Source: Cellvibrionaceae bacterium
GTDB lineage: Bacteria > Pseudomonadota > Gammaproteobacteria > Pseudomonadales > Cellvibrionaceae
Length of the DNA: 64,000 nt
Direction of reading: 5' to 3'
Assembly (NCBI GenBank): GCA_021151825.1
Contig: JAGKWQ010000001.1
Span: 992,001 to 1,056,000, forward strand
Below are positions 15,597 to 25,700 of the stretch, in pieces. Both the position numbers and the translations under genes were made by a program. Numbering within the stretch: the first letter of the stretch is position 1; each line of letters begins with the position of its first letter. The notes beneath the pieces are model-generated. The model was not told the origin of the DNA, did not search any database, and saw only the letters and a list, made by a program, of their open reading frames with translations.

Positions 15597-16346
15597 ATGA
15601 GCGAGAAAAAAACCACCCATTTCGGTTTTCAGCAAGTTCCTGTCGAAGAAAAAGCCGGGCGTGTTGCCGAAGTGTTTCACTCGGTCGCCGCCAAATACGA
15701 TTTAATGAATGACTTGATGTCCGGTGGCGTCCATCGCTTATGGAAACGCTTCACGATTGAAGCGTCGGGCGTTCGGGCTGGCCATAAAGTTCTGGATATC
15801 GCCGGCGGCACTGGCGATTTAAGTTACCAATTTGCCAGACGCGTGGGCGCAACTGGCCAGGTGATTCTCGCCGACATTAATGCCTCGATGCTCGGCGTTG
15901 GTCGCGACCGTTTAATTGATCGCGGTATTGCCGGTAATATCGGCTTCGCCCAATGCGATGCGCAATTTCTGCCTTTTCCCGATAACACTTTCGATTGCAT
16001 CACTATCGCTTTCGGCCTGCGCAACGTTACCGATAAAGATCTCGCTTTGCGCTCCATGCAGCGAGTGCTGAAACCCGGAGGTCGTTTACTGGTGCTGGAA
16101 TTTTCCAAACCGCAAAACGATTTGCTCAGCAAGGTATACGACACCTACTCATTTAAAGTCCTTCCGTTCATGGGCAAGCTGGTGACGAACGATGCTGAAA
16201 GCTATCGTTATTTAGCCGAATCTATCCGCATGCATCCCGATCAACAAACGTTGAAAGACATGATGGATAACGCCGGTTTCGTGCGCACCGAATTCCACAA
16301 TATGACCGGCGGCATTGTTGCGCTGCACAAAGGCATCAAGCCTTAA
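15597..16346 (+). CDS. ubiE: Ubiquinone/menaquinone biosynthesis C-methyltransferase
   Basis: SAM-dependent C-methyltransferase of quinone biosynthesis (2-polyprenyl-6-methoxy-1,4-benzoquinol methylase, and demethylmenaquinone where present). The sequence is very close to pseudomonad UbiE: V-A-E-V-F-H-S-V-A-A-K-Y-D-L-M-N-D-L-M-S-G-G, SAM motif I V-L-D-I-A-G-G-T-G-D, I-A-F-G-L-R-N-V-T-D and the C-terminal N-M-T-G-G-I-V-A-L-H. An upstream in-frame ATG at 15546 would add 17 residues; I prefer 15597 because homology begins there, though neither start has a strong ribosome-binding site. It heads the conserved ubiE-ubiJ-ubiB series. Confidence 0.96.
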   Translation: MSEKKTTHFGFQQVPVEEKAGRVAEVFHSVAAKYDLMNDLMSGGVHRLWKRFTIEASGVRAGHKVLDIAGGTGDLSYQFARRVGATGQVILADINASMLGVGRDRLIDRGIAGNIGFAQCDAQFLPFPDNTFDCITIAFGLRNVTDKDLALRSMQRVLKPGGRLLVLEFSKPQNDLLSKVYDTYSFKVLPFMGKLVTNDAESYRYLAESIRMHPDQQTLKDMMDNAGFVRTEFHNMTGGIVALHKGIKP

Positions 16347-16362
16347 GCCTATATAGAAAAGT

Positions 16363-17004
16363 ATGGATAAAATGCTCATCACCGCCGCCCTCGCCAGCGC
16401 CGAAAAAATTATCAACGCCGCATTGCGTTATGATCCCGCAACGTGCATCGGCCTTGCGCGTTTGAGCGGAAAAATTCTCGCCGTAAAAATCACCGCGCCG
16501 GTGGCGATGGATTTATTTGTGATGCCCGTCGATGACGAAATCGAGCTGATGGCAAATTGGGATGGTGAAATAGACACGCAGCTGAGCGGCTCACTGATGG
16601 CCCTGCTGCAATTATCGACTACCGAAATTCACAACCTGAAATATTCCGGCGTCACTGCCATGGGCGATTTGGGTTTGCTCGCGGATTTGCAAAAACTGCT
16701 GAAAAATCTCGATATTGATTGGGAAGATATGCTCAGCCAATTTACCGGCGACATTATCGGTCATCAAACTGCGCAAATCATTCGCACCAAATTTGATTGG
16801 GCCAAAGATCGAGCTCACAGTGCCACACGTTTAACCAAAGAATTTTTAACCGAAGAATATCAAGCACTGGTTTCCAAACCCGAGCTGGAAGATTTTTATC
16901 AGCAAGTCGATGAATTGCGCTTATCCGTAGACCGCGCCGCTGCGCGCGTCGAAAAGCTACTTGCGGAGCGCAAACCGTCGGTTGGGGCGGGGCGCGTAGC
17001 CTGA
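16363..17004 (+). CDS. ubiJ: Ubiquinone biosynthesis accessory factor UbiJ (SCP2 domain)
   Basis: A 213-residue lipid-binding accessory protein of the Ubi complex. An N-terminal SCP2-like domain (~15-115) is followed by helical sequence with a C-terminal coiled-coil-like stretch (L-R-L-S-V-D-R-A-A-A-R-V-E-K-L-L-A-E-R). Position between ubiE and ubiB, 16 bases after ubiE, is the standard arrangement and confirms the call. The last codons and stop lie inside a REP-like palindrome (16981-17019), so the terminal V-G-A-G-R-V-A is encoded by repeat DNA and is probably a recent C-terminal alteration. Confidence 0.92.
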   Translation: MDKMLITAALASAEKIINAALRYDPATCIGLARLSGKILAVKITAPVAMDLFVMPVDDEIELMANWDGEIDTQLSGSLMALLQLSTTEIHNLKYSGVTAMGDLGLLADLQKLLKNLDIDWEDMLSQFTGDIIGHQTAQIIRTKFDWAKDRAHSATRLTKEFLTEEYQALVSKPELEDFYQQVDELRLSVDRAAARVEKLLAERKPSVGAGRVA

Positions 17005-17121
17005 GGAACGAACCCCAACAAAGCAACGAGTAACAATCGCTAAACAATAAAATGTACATTCGCCACCACGAAAGGAATTTATCGCAATGCGCGAATAAGT
17101 CATGTTGGGGTTCGTTCCTCA
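16981..17121. repeat. REP-like element between ubiJ and ubiB
   Basis: TGAGGAACGAACCCCAAC at 17002-17019 and its exact reverse complement at 17104-17121 make an 18-base perfect inverted repeat about 84 bases apart; a small palindrome GTTGGGG...CCCCAAC (16981-17019) overlaps the first arm. The arms match the palindrome at 4590-4643. The element covers the ubiJ stop codon and an upstream in-frame ATG of ubiB. Confidence 0.75.
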
Positions 17122-17134
17122 CCGCCAACCTACA

Positions 17135-18811
17135 ATGAGAATCTATTTCGTGATGGTGTTTTTCCGCTTATTAACAATCCTGCGCGTCTTCGCCCGCTAT
17201 CGCCTGGACCAATTGCTACCCGGCAACTTACCCTTTGCCGCACGCGCCGCATTATTTTTCTTCAAACTATTCCCGCAGCCGCGCTCAGCTAACGGTGAAA
17301 AATTATCGCGCGGCGAATGCCTGCGTCGCGCTTGCGAAGACCTGGGTCCCATCTTTGTAAAATTCGGCCAGCTGCTTTCCACACGCCCGGATCTGGTTCC
17401 CGACGATATCGTCATCGAACTTAATCACCTGCAAGATAACGTCGCCCCGTTTGCCAACGATGAATTCCAACGCATTGTCGAGGCATCCCTCGGTGCAAAA
17501 GTCAGCGATGTGTTTGCCAGTTACGATGCATCTCCACTCGCTTCTGCATCAGTCGCACAAGTGCATACCGCTACTTTGAAAGATGGCCGCGATGTCGTTA
17601 TCAAAGTCATTCGTCCCGGCATCGAAAAAATTATCGCCCAGGATGTTGAATTATTATTAGTAGTTGCTCGCTGGGTAGAAAAAAACACCATTGACGGCAA
17701 ACGTCTGCATCCGGTAGAAATTGTGGAAGATTATCGCACCACCATTTTTGATGAACTGGATTTACAACGCGAAGCCGCCAACGGTTCACAACTGCGTCGC
17801 AACTTTTTAAATTCACCGCTGTTATACGTACCGGAAGTCTATTGGGATTACACTCGCCATAACGTATTAGTGATGGAACGTATTTACGGCATCCCCGTTA
17901 CCGATATGGCTGCGCTGAACGCGCAAAACACCAACCTGAAAAAACTCGCCGAGCGCGGTGTAGAGATTTTTTTCACCCAGGTGTTTGATCACAACTTCTT
18001 TCACGCCGATATGCACCCCGGCAACATTTTTGTCTCCATGCAGAATCCGCAACTGCCGCAATATATCGCTGTAGACATGGCAATAGTGGGATCGCTCACC
18101 CGTGAAGACCAGTATTATCTCGCGCGCAATTTGCTCGCCATGTTCCGCCGCGATTATCGCCAGGTAGCGGAATTACATGTGCAAAGCGGCTGGGTGCCAA
18201 ATTATGTACGCGTCGAAGAATTGGAAGCAGCGATTCGCACCGTGTGCGAACCTATTTTTGAAAAACCGCTAAAAGAAATTTCTTTCGCCAATGTATTGTT
18301 AAGTTTATTCCGCACCGCGCGCCGTTTTGATATGGAAGTGCAGCCACAATTAGTGTTACTGCAAAAAACCTTGCTCAATATTGAAGGACTGGGGCGACAG
18401 TTGTATCCGGATCTGGATCTGTGGGCCACTGCACATCCTTATTTAGAACGCTGGTTAAAAAATCGTTTTCATCCAAAATCCCTATGGCGCGAGCTCAAGC
18501 GTACCGCACCTGACTGGATGGAAAAATTCCCGCAAGTGCCGGATCTGTTATTCAACAGCCTGAAGCAATTGCCGCAAATTTCGCAGCAAGTCGATAATCT
18601 TTCACACGAATTCCTCGCGCGCAAAAAATACCAGCGCCAGCATGGTCGCCGCCAGGTGATTGCTGCGCTGGCTTTTGTTGCTGCGGCTTATTTGCTATAT
18701 CGCGATCCGCACACTGCAACCGTGATAAATGAATGGCTAACTAACGATATACCCACATCTGCGCTAGCCCTCATTGCTATTGGTGTGGCGGCCTTGTGGT
18801 TCAAAAAATAA
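17135..18811 (+). CDS. ubiB: Ubiquinone biosynthesis kinase-like protein UbiB
   Basis: ABC1/UbiB-family atypical kinase or ATPase that supports ubiquinone biosynthesis at the inner membrane. Family marks are K-F-G-Q-L-L-S-T-R-P-D-L-V-P (the KxGQ motif), P-L-A-S-A-S-V-A-Q-V-H (Ala-rich nucleotide loop), V-V-I-K-V-I-R-P-G (ATP lysine) and H-A-D-M-H-P-G-N-I-F. Two C-terminal membrane helices are visible (A-L-A-F-V-A-A-A-Y-L-L-Y and A-L-A-L-I-A-I-G-V-A-A-L-W). The metal-binding DFG-like triplet reads D-M-A (in A-V-D-M-A-I-V-G-S-L), where E. coli has D-C-G as I recall: the Asp is kept, the Gly lost. A start at 17102 would lie in the REP-like repeat; 17135 or 17153 is more likely. Confidence 0.94.
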   Translation: MRIYFVMVFFRLLTILRVFARYRLDQLLPGNLPFAARAALFFFKLFPQPRSANGEKLSRGECLRRACEDLGPIFVKFGQLLSTRPDLVPDDIVIELNHLQDNVAPFANDEFQRIVEASLGAKVSDVFASYDASPLASASVAQVHTATLKDGRDVVIKVIRPGIEKIIAQDVELLLVVARWVEKNTIDGKRLHPVEIVEDYRTTIFDELDLQREAANGSQLRRNFLNSPLLYVPEVYWDYTRHNVLVMERIYGIPVTDMAALNAQNTNLKKLAERGVEIFFTQVFDHNFFHADMHPGNIFVSMQNPQLPQYIAVDMAIVGSLTREDQYYLARNLLAMFRRDYRQVAELHVQSGWVPNYVRVEELEAAIRTVCEPIFEKPLKEISFANVLLSLFRTARRFDMEVQPQLVLLQKTLLNIEGLGRQLYPDLDLWATAHPYLERWLKNRFHPKSLWRELKRTAPDWMEKFPQVPDLLFNSLKQLPQISQQVDNLSHEFLARKKYQRQHGRRQVIAALAFVAAAYLLYRDPHTATVINEWLTNDIPTSALALIAIGVAALWFKK

Positions 18812-18864
18812 TGTCGTAATACCGCGCGAGCGATTTCAATATTAGGTGATACGAGGGAAGCGCT

Positions 18865-19992
18865 ATGACAGTTACCGACAACAATGGCGCGACATCCAAA
18901 GCGGAAGCCCAAGCCCGCGCCAATCAAATTCGCGCCTTTAGTGCCGAACAAAAAATCCTGCAAGCACGTGGATTACTCGCACTGGATGACGAACAGAATC
19001 ACGCAATTCTGGTTTATCACCAGCAACTATTGCGCGAGCTACAGCAACAACAAGATATCGATCTCAGCGAGCGCGCCCGTCACCTATCCTTAGGCACACA
19101 GATTGTTGCTTTCCTTGGTGCCGGTGCATTTGCGGCCAGCGTATTTTTTCTGTTTTATCAATACTGGGGATTCTTCAATCAACTACAACAAGTCAGCATG
19201 CTGATTGCAGCTCCACTGTTAACACTTTTTGCCGCCGCATGGATAAAACAACGCGATAGCTCCGGTTATTACGCAAAGCTCGTCGCCATTATTTCTTTTG
19301 TCTGCTTCGTATTAAATCTGGTGATGCTCGGCAGTGCCTTTAATATCACACCTTCACCCAATGCATTTGCGGCTTATGCGGTGTATGGATTTTTATTGGC
19401 CTATTTATTTCACGCGCGCCTGCTATTGGTTGCAGGATTGGCGACCAGCTTTATGTTTATCGCTGCGAAAACGACATTTTGGTTCGGCGGTTTGTACTGG
19501 ACTGCATTGTGGGAGCACCCGGAAAACTTCCTGCTTTCTGCACTGGCTTTTTTTGCGCTACCTTTTTTCAAATCGCAGGATCGCAATCCCGGATTCACCG
19601 CGATCTACCAGATCACGTCTGCCTGTGCATTTTTTCTCGCACTATTAATGCTCAGCAATTGGGGCCGGGGCAGTTACTTGCCGTGGGATGCCCATCTTGT
19701 TGAGGGTATGTATCAAATTTTGGGTTTTGCAACCAGCGCCGCGTTGATTGCTTTTGGCTTGCGTAAACACAATGGGCAATTAATGTTGTTGGGCAATGTA
19801 TTTTTTGCGGTCTTCCTGTGCAACAAATTTTTTGATTGGTGGTGGGACTGGATGCCGAAATCGCTATTCTTTTTAGTGGTTGGACTCACCGCAATTTTGA
19901 CATTAGCTATTTTTAATCGTCTGCGTAAATGGCAGCAACAGTTAATAATAGAATCAAACACACTAGAGCCGACAAAGGAGGTAGCGCCATGA
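18865..19992 (+). CDS. DUF2157 polytopic membrane protein
   Basis: A 375-residue inner-membrane protein. The cytoplasmic N-terminus (~1-75) is hydrophilic, with a helical region (Q-A-R-G-L-L-A-L-D-D...) typical of DUF2157 proteins, followed by about nine or ten membrane segments in short-loop pairs. Function is unknown. The stop overlaps the start of the next gene (ATGA), and AAAGGAGG lies just before, so the two products are translationally coupled. The DUF2157-DUF4824 pairing is one I recall from other proteobacteria, so they probably act together. Confidence 0.8.
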   Translation: MTVTDNNGATSKAEAQARANQIRAFSAEQKILQARGLLALDDEQNHAILVYHQQLLRELQQQQDIDLSERARHLSLGTQIVAFLGAGAFAASVFFLFYQYWGFFNQLQQVSMLIAAPLLTLFAAAWIKQRDSSGYYAKLVAIISFVCFVLNLVMLGSAFNITPSPNAFAAYAVYGFLLAYLFHARLLLVAGLATSFMFIAAKTTFWFGGLYWTALWEHPENFLLSALAFFALPFFKSQDRNPGFTAIYQITSACAFFLALLMLSNWGRGSYLPWDAHLVEGMYQILGFATSAALIAFGLRKHNGQLMLLGNVFFAVFLCNKFFDWWWDWMPKSLFFLVVGLTAILTLAIFNRLRKWQQQLIIESNTLEPTKEVAP

Positions 19993-20786
19993 ATAAATTA
20001 TTATGGAGCGCTGTCGGTTTATTAATCCTGATTAACGGCGTGGTACTGGCCCATAGCTATTACAATCGCCATGAGGTTCAAGCACGAATCACTCTTAGCG
20101 AGCGCGAATTAAATGCTCCAAACAATTATGGTTTTGAGAAAGAAAACTCTGGTGTGAGTTTATCCGTTCATTGGAGTGCAAAACCCGATACAGCATCAGA
20201 TGGCAACTATTATGGCCGGGATTTGAAATTATCAGATGTACACTATGCAACGTTTCGCTTCTCCGGCAGTTGTGATCACCAGGGTTCTGACACCAATGAG
20301 CAAGGGTTTGTTTTGGTAGAGTTTAATGGCAGCACCCACCAGCAAATCACAGGGCGGCTCAAAACACAATTGAACCATCTGAAGCAATCCTCGGCTTCGA
20401 CAGAAAAAATAAAAAACGTAAATGACGAATTGCAGTTATTCGAAAAAGAACGCTCACGTCTCTATATCATTGATGCAGCCGCCACCAGAAACACACTGGA
20501 AGCATCGTTACCAAAACACGAAAAAGTCCCCGGCAATCAATTTTTAATACTCCCCGCCGTTATTAGCGATGCGTACAGTCATTGTGAAGGTAAACAGAAA
20601 AATCCCCACACAATCTATATTGATGAATTGTTGGTTGGCCGTATTTATGTTCCGCGCGAATACCACGCGCTATTTTCCGATAAAAAGCAGGATCAACATT
20701 TTCAGGCAACAATCGCGTTCGGTAAGCTGGATGAACCTTGGCTGGAATCACTGGAGCTCTGTGAAAAGGAATGTAAAGCGCAGTAG
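19989..20786 (+). CDS. DUF4824-type membrane-anchored protein
   Basis: A 265-residue protein with one N-terminal membrane anchor (L-W-S-A-V-G-L-L-I-L-I-N-G-V-V-L-A) and a periplasmic body. The L-S-E-R-E-L segment after the anchor and the L-Y-I-I-D-A / L-V-G-R-I-Y-V-P-R-E-Y stretches fit DUF4824 as I know it. Several cysteines occur (E-L-C-E-K-E-C at the C-terminus). It begins at the ATG that overlaps the DUF2157 stop, supported by a strong AAAGGAGG; the longer in-frame ORF from 19929 is an upstream extension inside the preceding gene. Function unknown, presumed partner of the DUF2157 protein. Confidence 0.75.
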   Translation: MNKLLWSAVGLLILINGVVLAHSYYNRHEVQARITLSERELNAPNNYGFEKENSGVSLSVHWSAKPDTASDGNYYGRDLKLSDVHYATFRFSGSCDHQGSDTNEQGFVLVEFNGSTHQQITGRLKTQLNHLKQSSASTEKIKNVNDELQLFEKERSRLYIIDAAATRNTLEASLPKHEKVPGNQFLILPAVISDAYSHCEGKQKNPHTIYIDELLVGRIYVPREYHALFSDKKQDQHFQATIAFGKLDEPWLESLELCEKECKAQ

Positions 20787-20961
20787 CGTTTTAAGTACAA
20801 AGATCGCAAAAATCGGGGTCGATAAATCGAACCTCTACGGCGTTATAGCGCGAAACAGATTAATGCTTTTGGTTCCAAACAAATCTTCATAACCGGCGCG
20901 TAGCTATTCCTTATCCTTCTGCTATTATCCGATGACAACAATAGTGAAGGACTTGGTTGTT

Positions 20962-22779
20962 ATGTCGAGTGCGCCGCGTATCCTGCTGGTGGACGATACT
21001 CCGGAAAATCTGGATGTCCTCAGCGGAATTCTTGAAGATCTGGACTGCGAATTATTGGTTGCCACCTCGGGTGAACGCGCATTGGAACTGGCTGCGCGCC
21101 GTTTACCGGATCTGATTCTGCTCGATGTAATGATGCCGGATATGAACGGCTTTGAAGTCTGCACCCGTCTTAAAGCCGATCTGGCTACCACTGAAATCCC
21201 GATTATTTTTGTTACCGCCCGCACTGACGATATCAGCCAGGGTTTCCGCGTCGGCGGTGCCGATTACATTACCAAGCCGATTAACACCGATGAAGTGCGC
21301 GCGCGAGTGCGCTACCAGCTGGAACGCCAGGCGATGGTAGCGGAACTCAAATCATTTAATCGCGAGCTGGAAACCAAAGTGCGCGAACGCACGGCGGAGC
21401 TCACCATTGCCAACCGCCAGTTGCGCGAGGAAATTAACGAGCGGCGCTACATGCAAGACCGCCTCAATTATCTCGCCACCCACGATTTTGTTACCCGCCT
21501 GCACAACCGCAACGCACTTGAAGCCCATGTCTCGGAATTGCTGGCGCGTATCCAGATCGAAAATTTAAGTGCGACCTTTTTATTAATCGATATTGATCGC
21601 TTCCGACTGATTAATGAAAGCTGCGGCTGCATCGCCGGCGATGAGTTATTGCGGCAATTTGCCGATAGTGTTTCAGGATTATTATCACGCACCGATTTTT
21701 TTGCCCGCTTGGGCGGCGACCGTTTTGTGGTGATCACTGAAGGCGATGGCAACGATAACGGTGTGGAGTTAGCACAGAGCATTCTCAAACACCTGGAGCA
21801 ATTTAATTTCCAATGGGAAGATCGCCAGTTCAAGCTTGCCGCTTCGATTGCAACCTTACCGCTGACGCGCACCATCGTTAGTTATGACCAGATTATGCTC
21901 GCGGCTGATGAAGTTATTTTCGTCGCTAAACGCGATGCGCGCGGCGCGGTATTCAGTTTGGAGGAAGCGACCAAGCGCAGCGATTTACACAAGGAAAATA
22001 TCAATTGGGCATCGCGCCTGGTCGATGCCCTGCAAAACCAATTGTTCCGCGCCTATTTCCAGTTATTGGAATATTTCCCCGCTGCCAACCAGCAAGCGGA
22101 ACCGATTTATCGCCTTGAAGTATTATTGCGCTTGTGGGATCCGCAGGCGCAGCGCATGGTATCGCCCGGTGAATTTATCGGCCCGGCTGAACGTTTGCAT
22201 TTAATCCCGGAGCTGGATAAATGGATGATCAACCATGTGCTAGCGTTATTTGCACGCAACCCACGCTTGCTGGAACGTATGGATCTGATTTCCATCAACC
22301 TGTCTGCAATCTCTATCCGCGAATCACAACTCGCGCAGTTTATTATCAACAGTTTCAAACAACACAATTTACCAGCGAATAAATTTTGTTTTGAAATTAC
22401 CGAAACCCAGGCGATTGTGAATATCGATTCCGCGCGGCAGTTTATGCAAACCCTGCGCGACTTTGGTTGCCATTTTGCGCTGGATGATTTTGGTAGCGGT
22501 TTTGCGTCTTATGCGTATTTACACCAGCTGGCCTTCGACAAAATTAAAATCGACGGTATTTTTGTGCGCGATATGGATACCGACCCATCCCACTACGCGA
22601 TGATTAAATCCATTATTGAAATGGCAACGTCGCTCGATAAAGAGGTCATCGCCGAATTTGTGGAGACGGCTGAGGTCGCCAGACAATTACATGCGCTGGG
22701 TGTGCAATGGGGGCAAGGTTACCATCACCACAAACCGGAAGAGTTGAATTACCAGGCACTGGAACAGCGCCTCGCTTGA
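20962..22779 (+). CDS. Response regulator with degenerate GGDEF and EAL domains
   Basis: A c-di-GMP signalling response regulator: receiver (phospho-acceptor Asp55 in L-I-L-L-D-V-M-M-P), a coiled linker (E-L-E-T-K-V-R-E-R-T-A-E-L), GGDEF (~170-330) and EAL (~340-605). The cyclase motif is G-G-D-R-F, so synthesis is unlikely and it may only bind GTP. The EAL signature reads E-V-L-L-R, while downstream catalytic groups persist: N-L-S, F-E-I-T-E-T, A-L-D-D-F-G-S-G, I-K-I-D-G, A-E-F-V-E-T and Q-G-Y. I therefore expect phosphodiesterase activity. An in-frame ATG at 20932 is possible, but AAGGA upstream favours 20962. It lies 13 bases before a hybrid kinase and is probably cotranscribed. Confidence 0.92.
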   Translation: MSSAPRILLVDDTPENLDVLSGILEDLDCELLVATSGERALELAARRLPDLILLDVMMPDMNGFEVCTRLKADLATTEIPIIFVTARTDDISQGFRVGGADYITKPINTDEVRARVRYQLERQAMVAELKSFNRELETKVRERTAELTIANRQLREEINERRYMQDRLNYLATHDFVTRLHNRNALEAHVSELLARIQIENLSATFLLIDIDRFRLINESCGCIAGDELLRQFADSVSGLLSRTDFFARLGGDRFVVITEGDGNDNGVELAQSILKHLEQFNFQWEDRQFKLAASIATLPLTRTIVSYDQIMLAADEVIFVAKRDARGAVFSLEEATKRSDLHKENINWASRLVDALQNQLFRAYFQLLEYFPAANQQAEPIYRLEVLLRLWDPQAQRMVSPGEFIGPAERLHLIPELDKWMINHVLALFARNPRLLERMDLISINLSAISIRESQLAQFIINSFKQHNLPANKFCFEITETQAIVNIDSARQFMQTLRDFGCHFALDDFGSGFASYAYLHQLAFDKIKIDGIFVRDMDTDPSHYAMIKSIIEMATSLDKEVIAEFVETAEVARQLHALGVQWGQGYHHHKPEELNYQALEQRLA

Positions 22780-22792
22780 TGGAGTTGTTCCT

Positions 22793-25700
22793 GTGGTAAA
22801 CCTCGCGCGCAACAAGCTGTATTTCTTTGTCAAACTCCCCTTGTTAAACCTGATTTTTGCATTGGTGTATTTTACGCTGGCGCATTTCGGGATGATGTGG
22901 AGTTCGCTCACATCCAACGTAACACTGGTATGGCCCGCTGCCGGCTTCGCCCTGTTCGGTTTATTATTATTTGGCTTGCGAGTTGCACCCGGCATTTTTA
23001 TCGGTGCATTTACGGCAACGCTTTTTTTGCATTTTGATCCAAATATCGGGCGCAACTTTACTGCTATCGCATTTACATTGCTAATGACCTGCGCCGACTT
23101 GTTGCAAAGCTGGTTAATTGCGCGTATGAACCGCGGCCTGTTCACCCGCAATTTATTAATCAGCTTACCACGTGCCCTGTATTTTATTGGCAGCATTTTT
23201 ATCTGCTGCAGCATTTCCTCCAGCGTCGGTGTCAATTCGCTCTATTATCTCGGCCTTATTCCGCACGGTGAATTAATAAAAAGTTGGGCCTTCTGGTGGA
23301 TGGGCGACAGCATCGGCATGCTGGTGGTAACGTCCATTCTTGCCTGGGCATTAATTCCACGCATTCGCCACAACAATACCCAGGCGCAAGCTTTTTTATT
23401 ATTGTGCGCCGGTGTCGGTGTGGTGTTATTCCTGGTCTCAGCACTGGGTTATATCGAACGCAACAGCGCTGCTCCATTAATTCCGGAAGCCAATGACTTG
23501 CGCCCCTGGTATTTACCCAGCTGGCTGCAATTATCCGCACTGGCGATGGGTTTAACCTTGATTGGTTTACTCACCGCTTACCTGCGCGCGCGCCAAAAAA
23601 ATGATGACTTGTTTTTGCGTATTCAGCAAAAGCTGGAGGAAGATGTTTTATCTCACACCGAAGCGCTACGCGCCGCTAATGATTGGTTATTAAATGAAAT
23701 CGTGCAACGCCAGCAAACGCAGGAACAATTGCAGGCATCACAAGCAGCGCTAAAAGAACGCGAACAGCATTTGCGCAGCTTGCTCGATAATATTCCCGAT
23801 CCCATCTGGTTTAAAAATCTGGATGGTGTATACATCAGTTGTAATCGCGCGTTTGCGCACATGCTCGGTCGCCCGGAACAGGATGTGCTCGGCAAAACCG
23901 AACCGGAATTGGTCACGCCGGAATTGGCCGAATTATTTCGCCATTACGACCAGCAAGCATTAAAAAGCCATGAACCACATCGCTATGAGCAGTGGATTCC
24001 GCTCGCCGACAATCAACTCTATTTGCTCGATACATTAAAAGTTGCGTTGCGCGATGACGACGATAATCCCATCGGGATTTTGGGAATAGGCCGCGACGTC
24101 ACCGATAAAAATTTGCTGTTTACCGAACTGGAAAAATTCAAACGTTTTGCCGAACACTCCAGCCAGGGTTTTGGTATCGCCAAGCTCAATGCTGAAACGA
24201 TTTATATGAATGCCAGTATGCGTACCATGCTTAACGGCGCATTGGGTGATGGCAATTTCAAGCAACAGTTCTGGCAATATTTTCCGCTGGAATTGCAGCA
24301 GCAAGTGCGCGATGAAATTATTCCGCAGGTATTGCGCGAAGGGCAATGGCAAGGCGAGCTGGCGGCGTTGCATCCCGATGGTTCGCAATTCCCCACCCAC
24401 GAAACGTTTTTTGTGATTCGCGATGACCAGGGCAAGCCGCAATATATCGGCACAATCATGACCGATATTTCGGCGCAAAAAGAAACCGAAACCCAGCTCT
24501 CCCGCGCCAAAGAAACTGCCGAAGAAGCCACGCGCGCAAAAAGCCGGTTCCTCGCCAATATGAGCCACGAAATTCGCACGCCGCTTAACGCAGTGCTCGG
24601 CTATACGCAATTGTTAATGCGCGACGAAAAATTTATCGGCAACCAGCGCGAACGCCTGGAATTAATTCTGACATCCAGCCAACGTTTACTCGGATTGATT
24701 AACGATATTCTCGACCTCTCCAAAATCGAATCCGGCGTATTGAATTTGCGTAAGGATTATTTTGACTTACACCAGGAAGTCGACGACATCCAAACCATTA
24801 TGGCCGAGCGCGCCAGCACCAAAGGTTTGCAATTGATTACCCAAATCGATTTGCCGGCGCCCTATATCGTGAAAGGCGATCGCCAGAAAATCGGCCAGAT
24901 TTTATTAAACCTGCTGGGCAACGCGATTAAATTTACCCCACACGGCAGCGTGAGTTTGCAAGTGATGCCGCTGCCCGATAACAACGTTGAATTTGTCATT
25001 GGCGATACCGGCCCCGGTATCGCAGAAAAAGAATTGGCGGAATTATTTGCGGCGTTCAAACAAGGGCAAGCGGGTGAAGATGCGGGCGGTACCGGTTTGG
25101 GGCTCGCGCTGTCACGCCACCTGGCCGAAGGTATGGGCGGCAGCTTGCGTTTATCGAGCGTATTGGGGCAGGGAACACTCGCCTATTTGATGCTGCCATT
25201 GGCCAGCGAAAATATTGTGCTGGAACAACGCAACAATCAAACATTGCATCACTTGGAAAGCGGCAGCCATTGTCAGGCATTAGTGGTAGAAGACGATCAA
25301 GCCAGCTGCGATATCCTCGTAGACCTGCTGCGCCAGATCGGCTGCGAAACCCTCGCCGCGCGCGATGGCCACGAAGGTTTGTTGCAATGCGCCAATCGCA
25401 ACTTCGATATTATTTTTACCGATATCCGCATGCCCGGTATTAATGGCCTGGATATGCTGCGTAAACTGCGCACCGATCCCGCGTACAACAACACACCGAT
25501 TATTGCGGTATCTGCTTCCAGCCTGGAACATGAGCGCGCGTTTTATCTCGCGCAAGGGTTTCAGGAGTTTATCGGCAAGCCTTATGCGTTCGACGATATA
25601 TTTAACGCGTTACGCACTTTCGCGAAGGTCACATTCGCAGGGCAGGACGATAAACCCGCCGTTGCCGTCGACGAAAACCTGGTTGTCGATATTTCTATTG

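Noticed and set aside
21709..21735. Active diguanylate cyclase in the REC-GGDEF-EAL protein
   Set aside because: The motif is G-G-D-R-F; the catalytic Glu is missing, so I describe the domain as degenerate.
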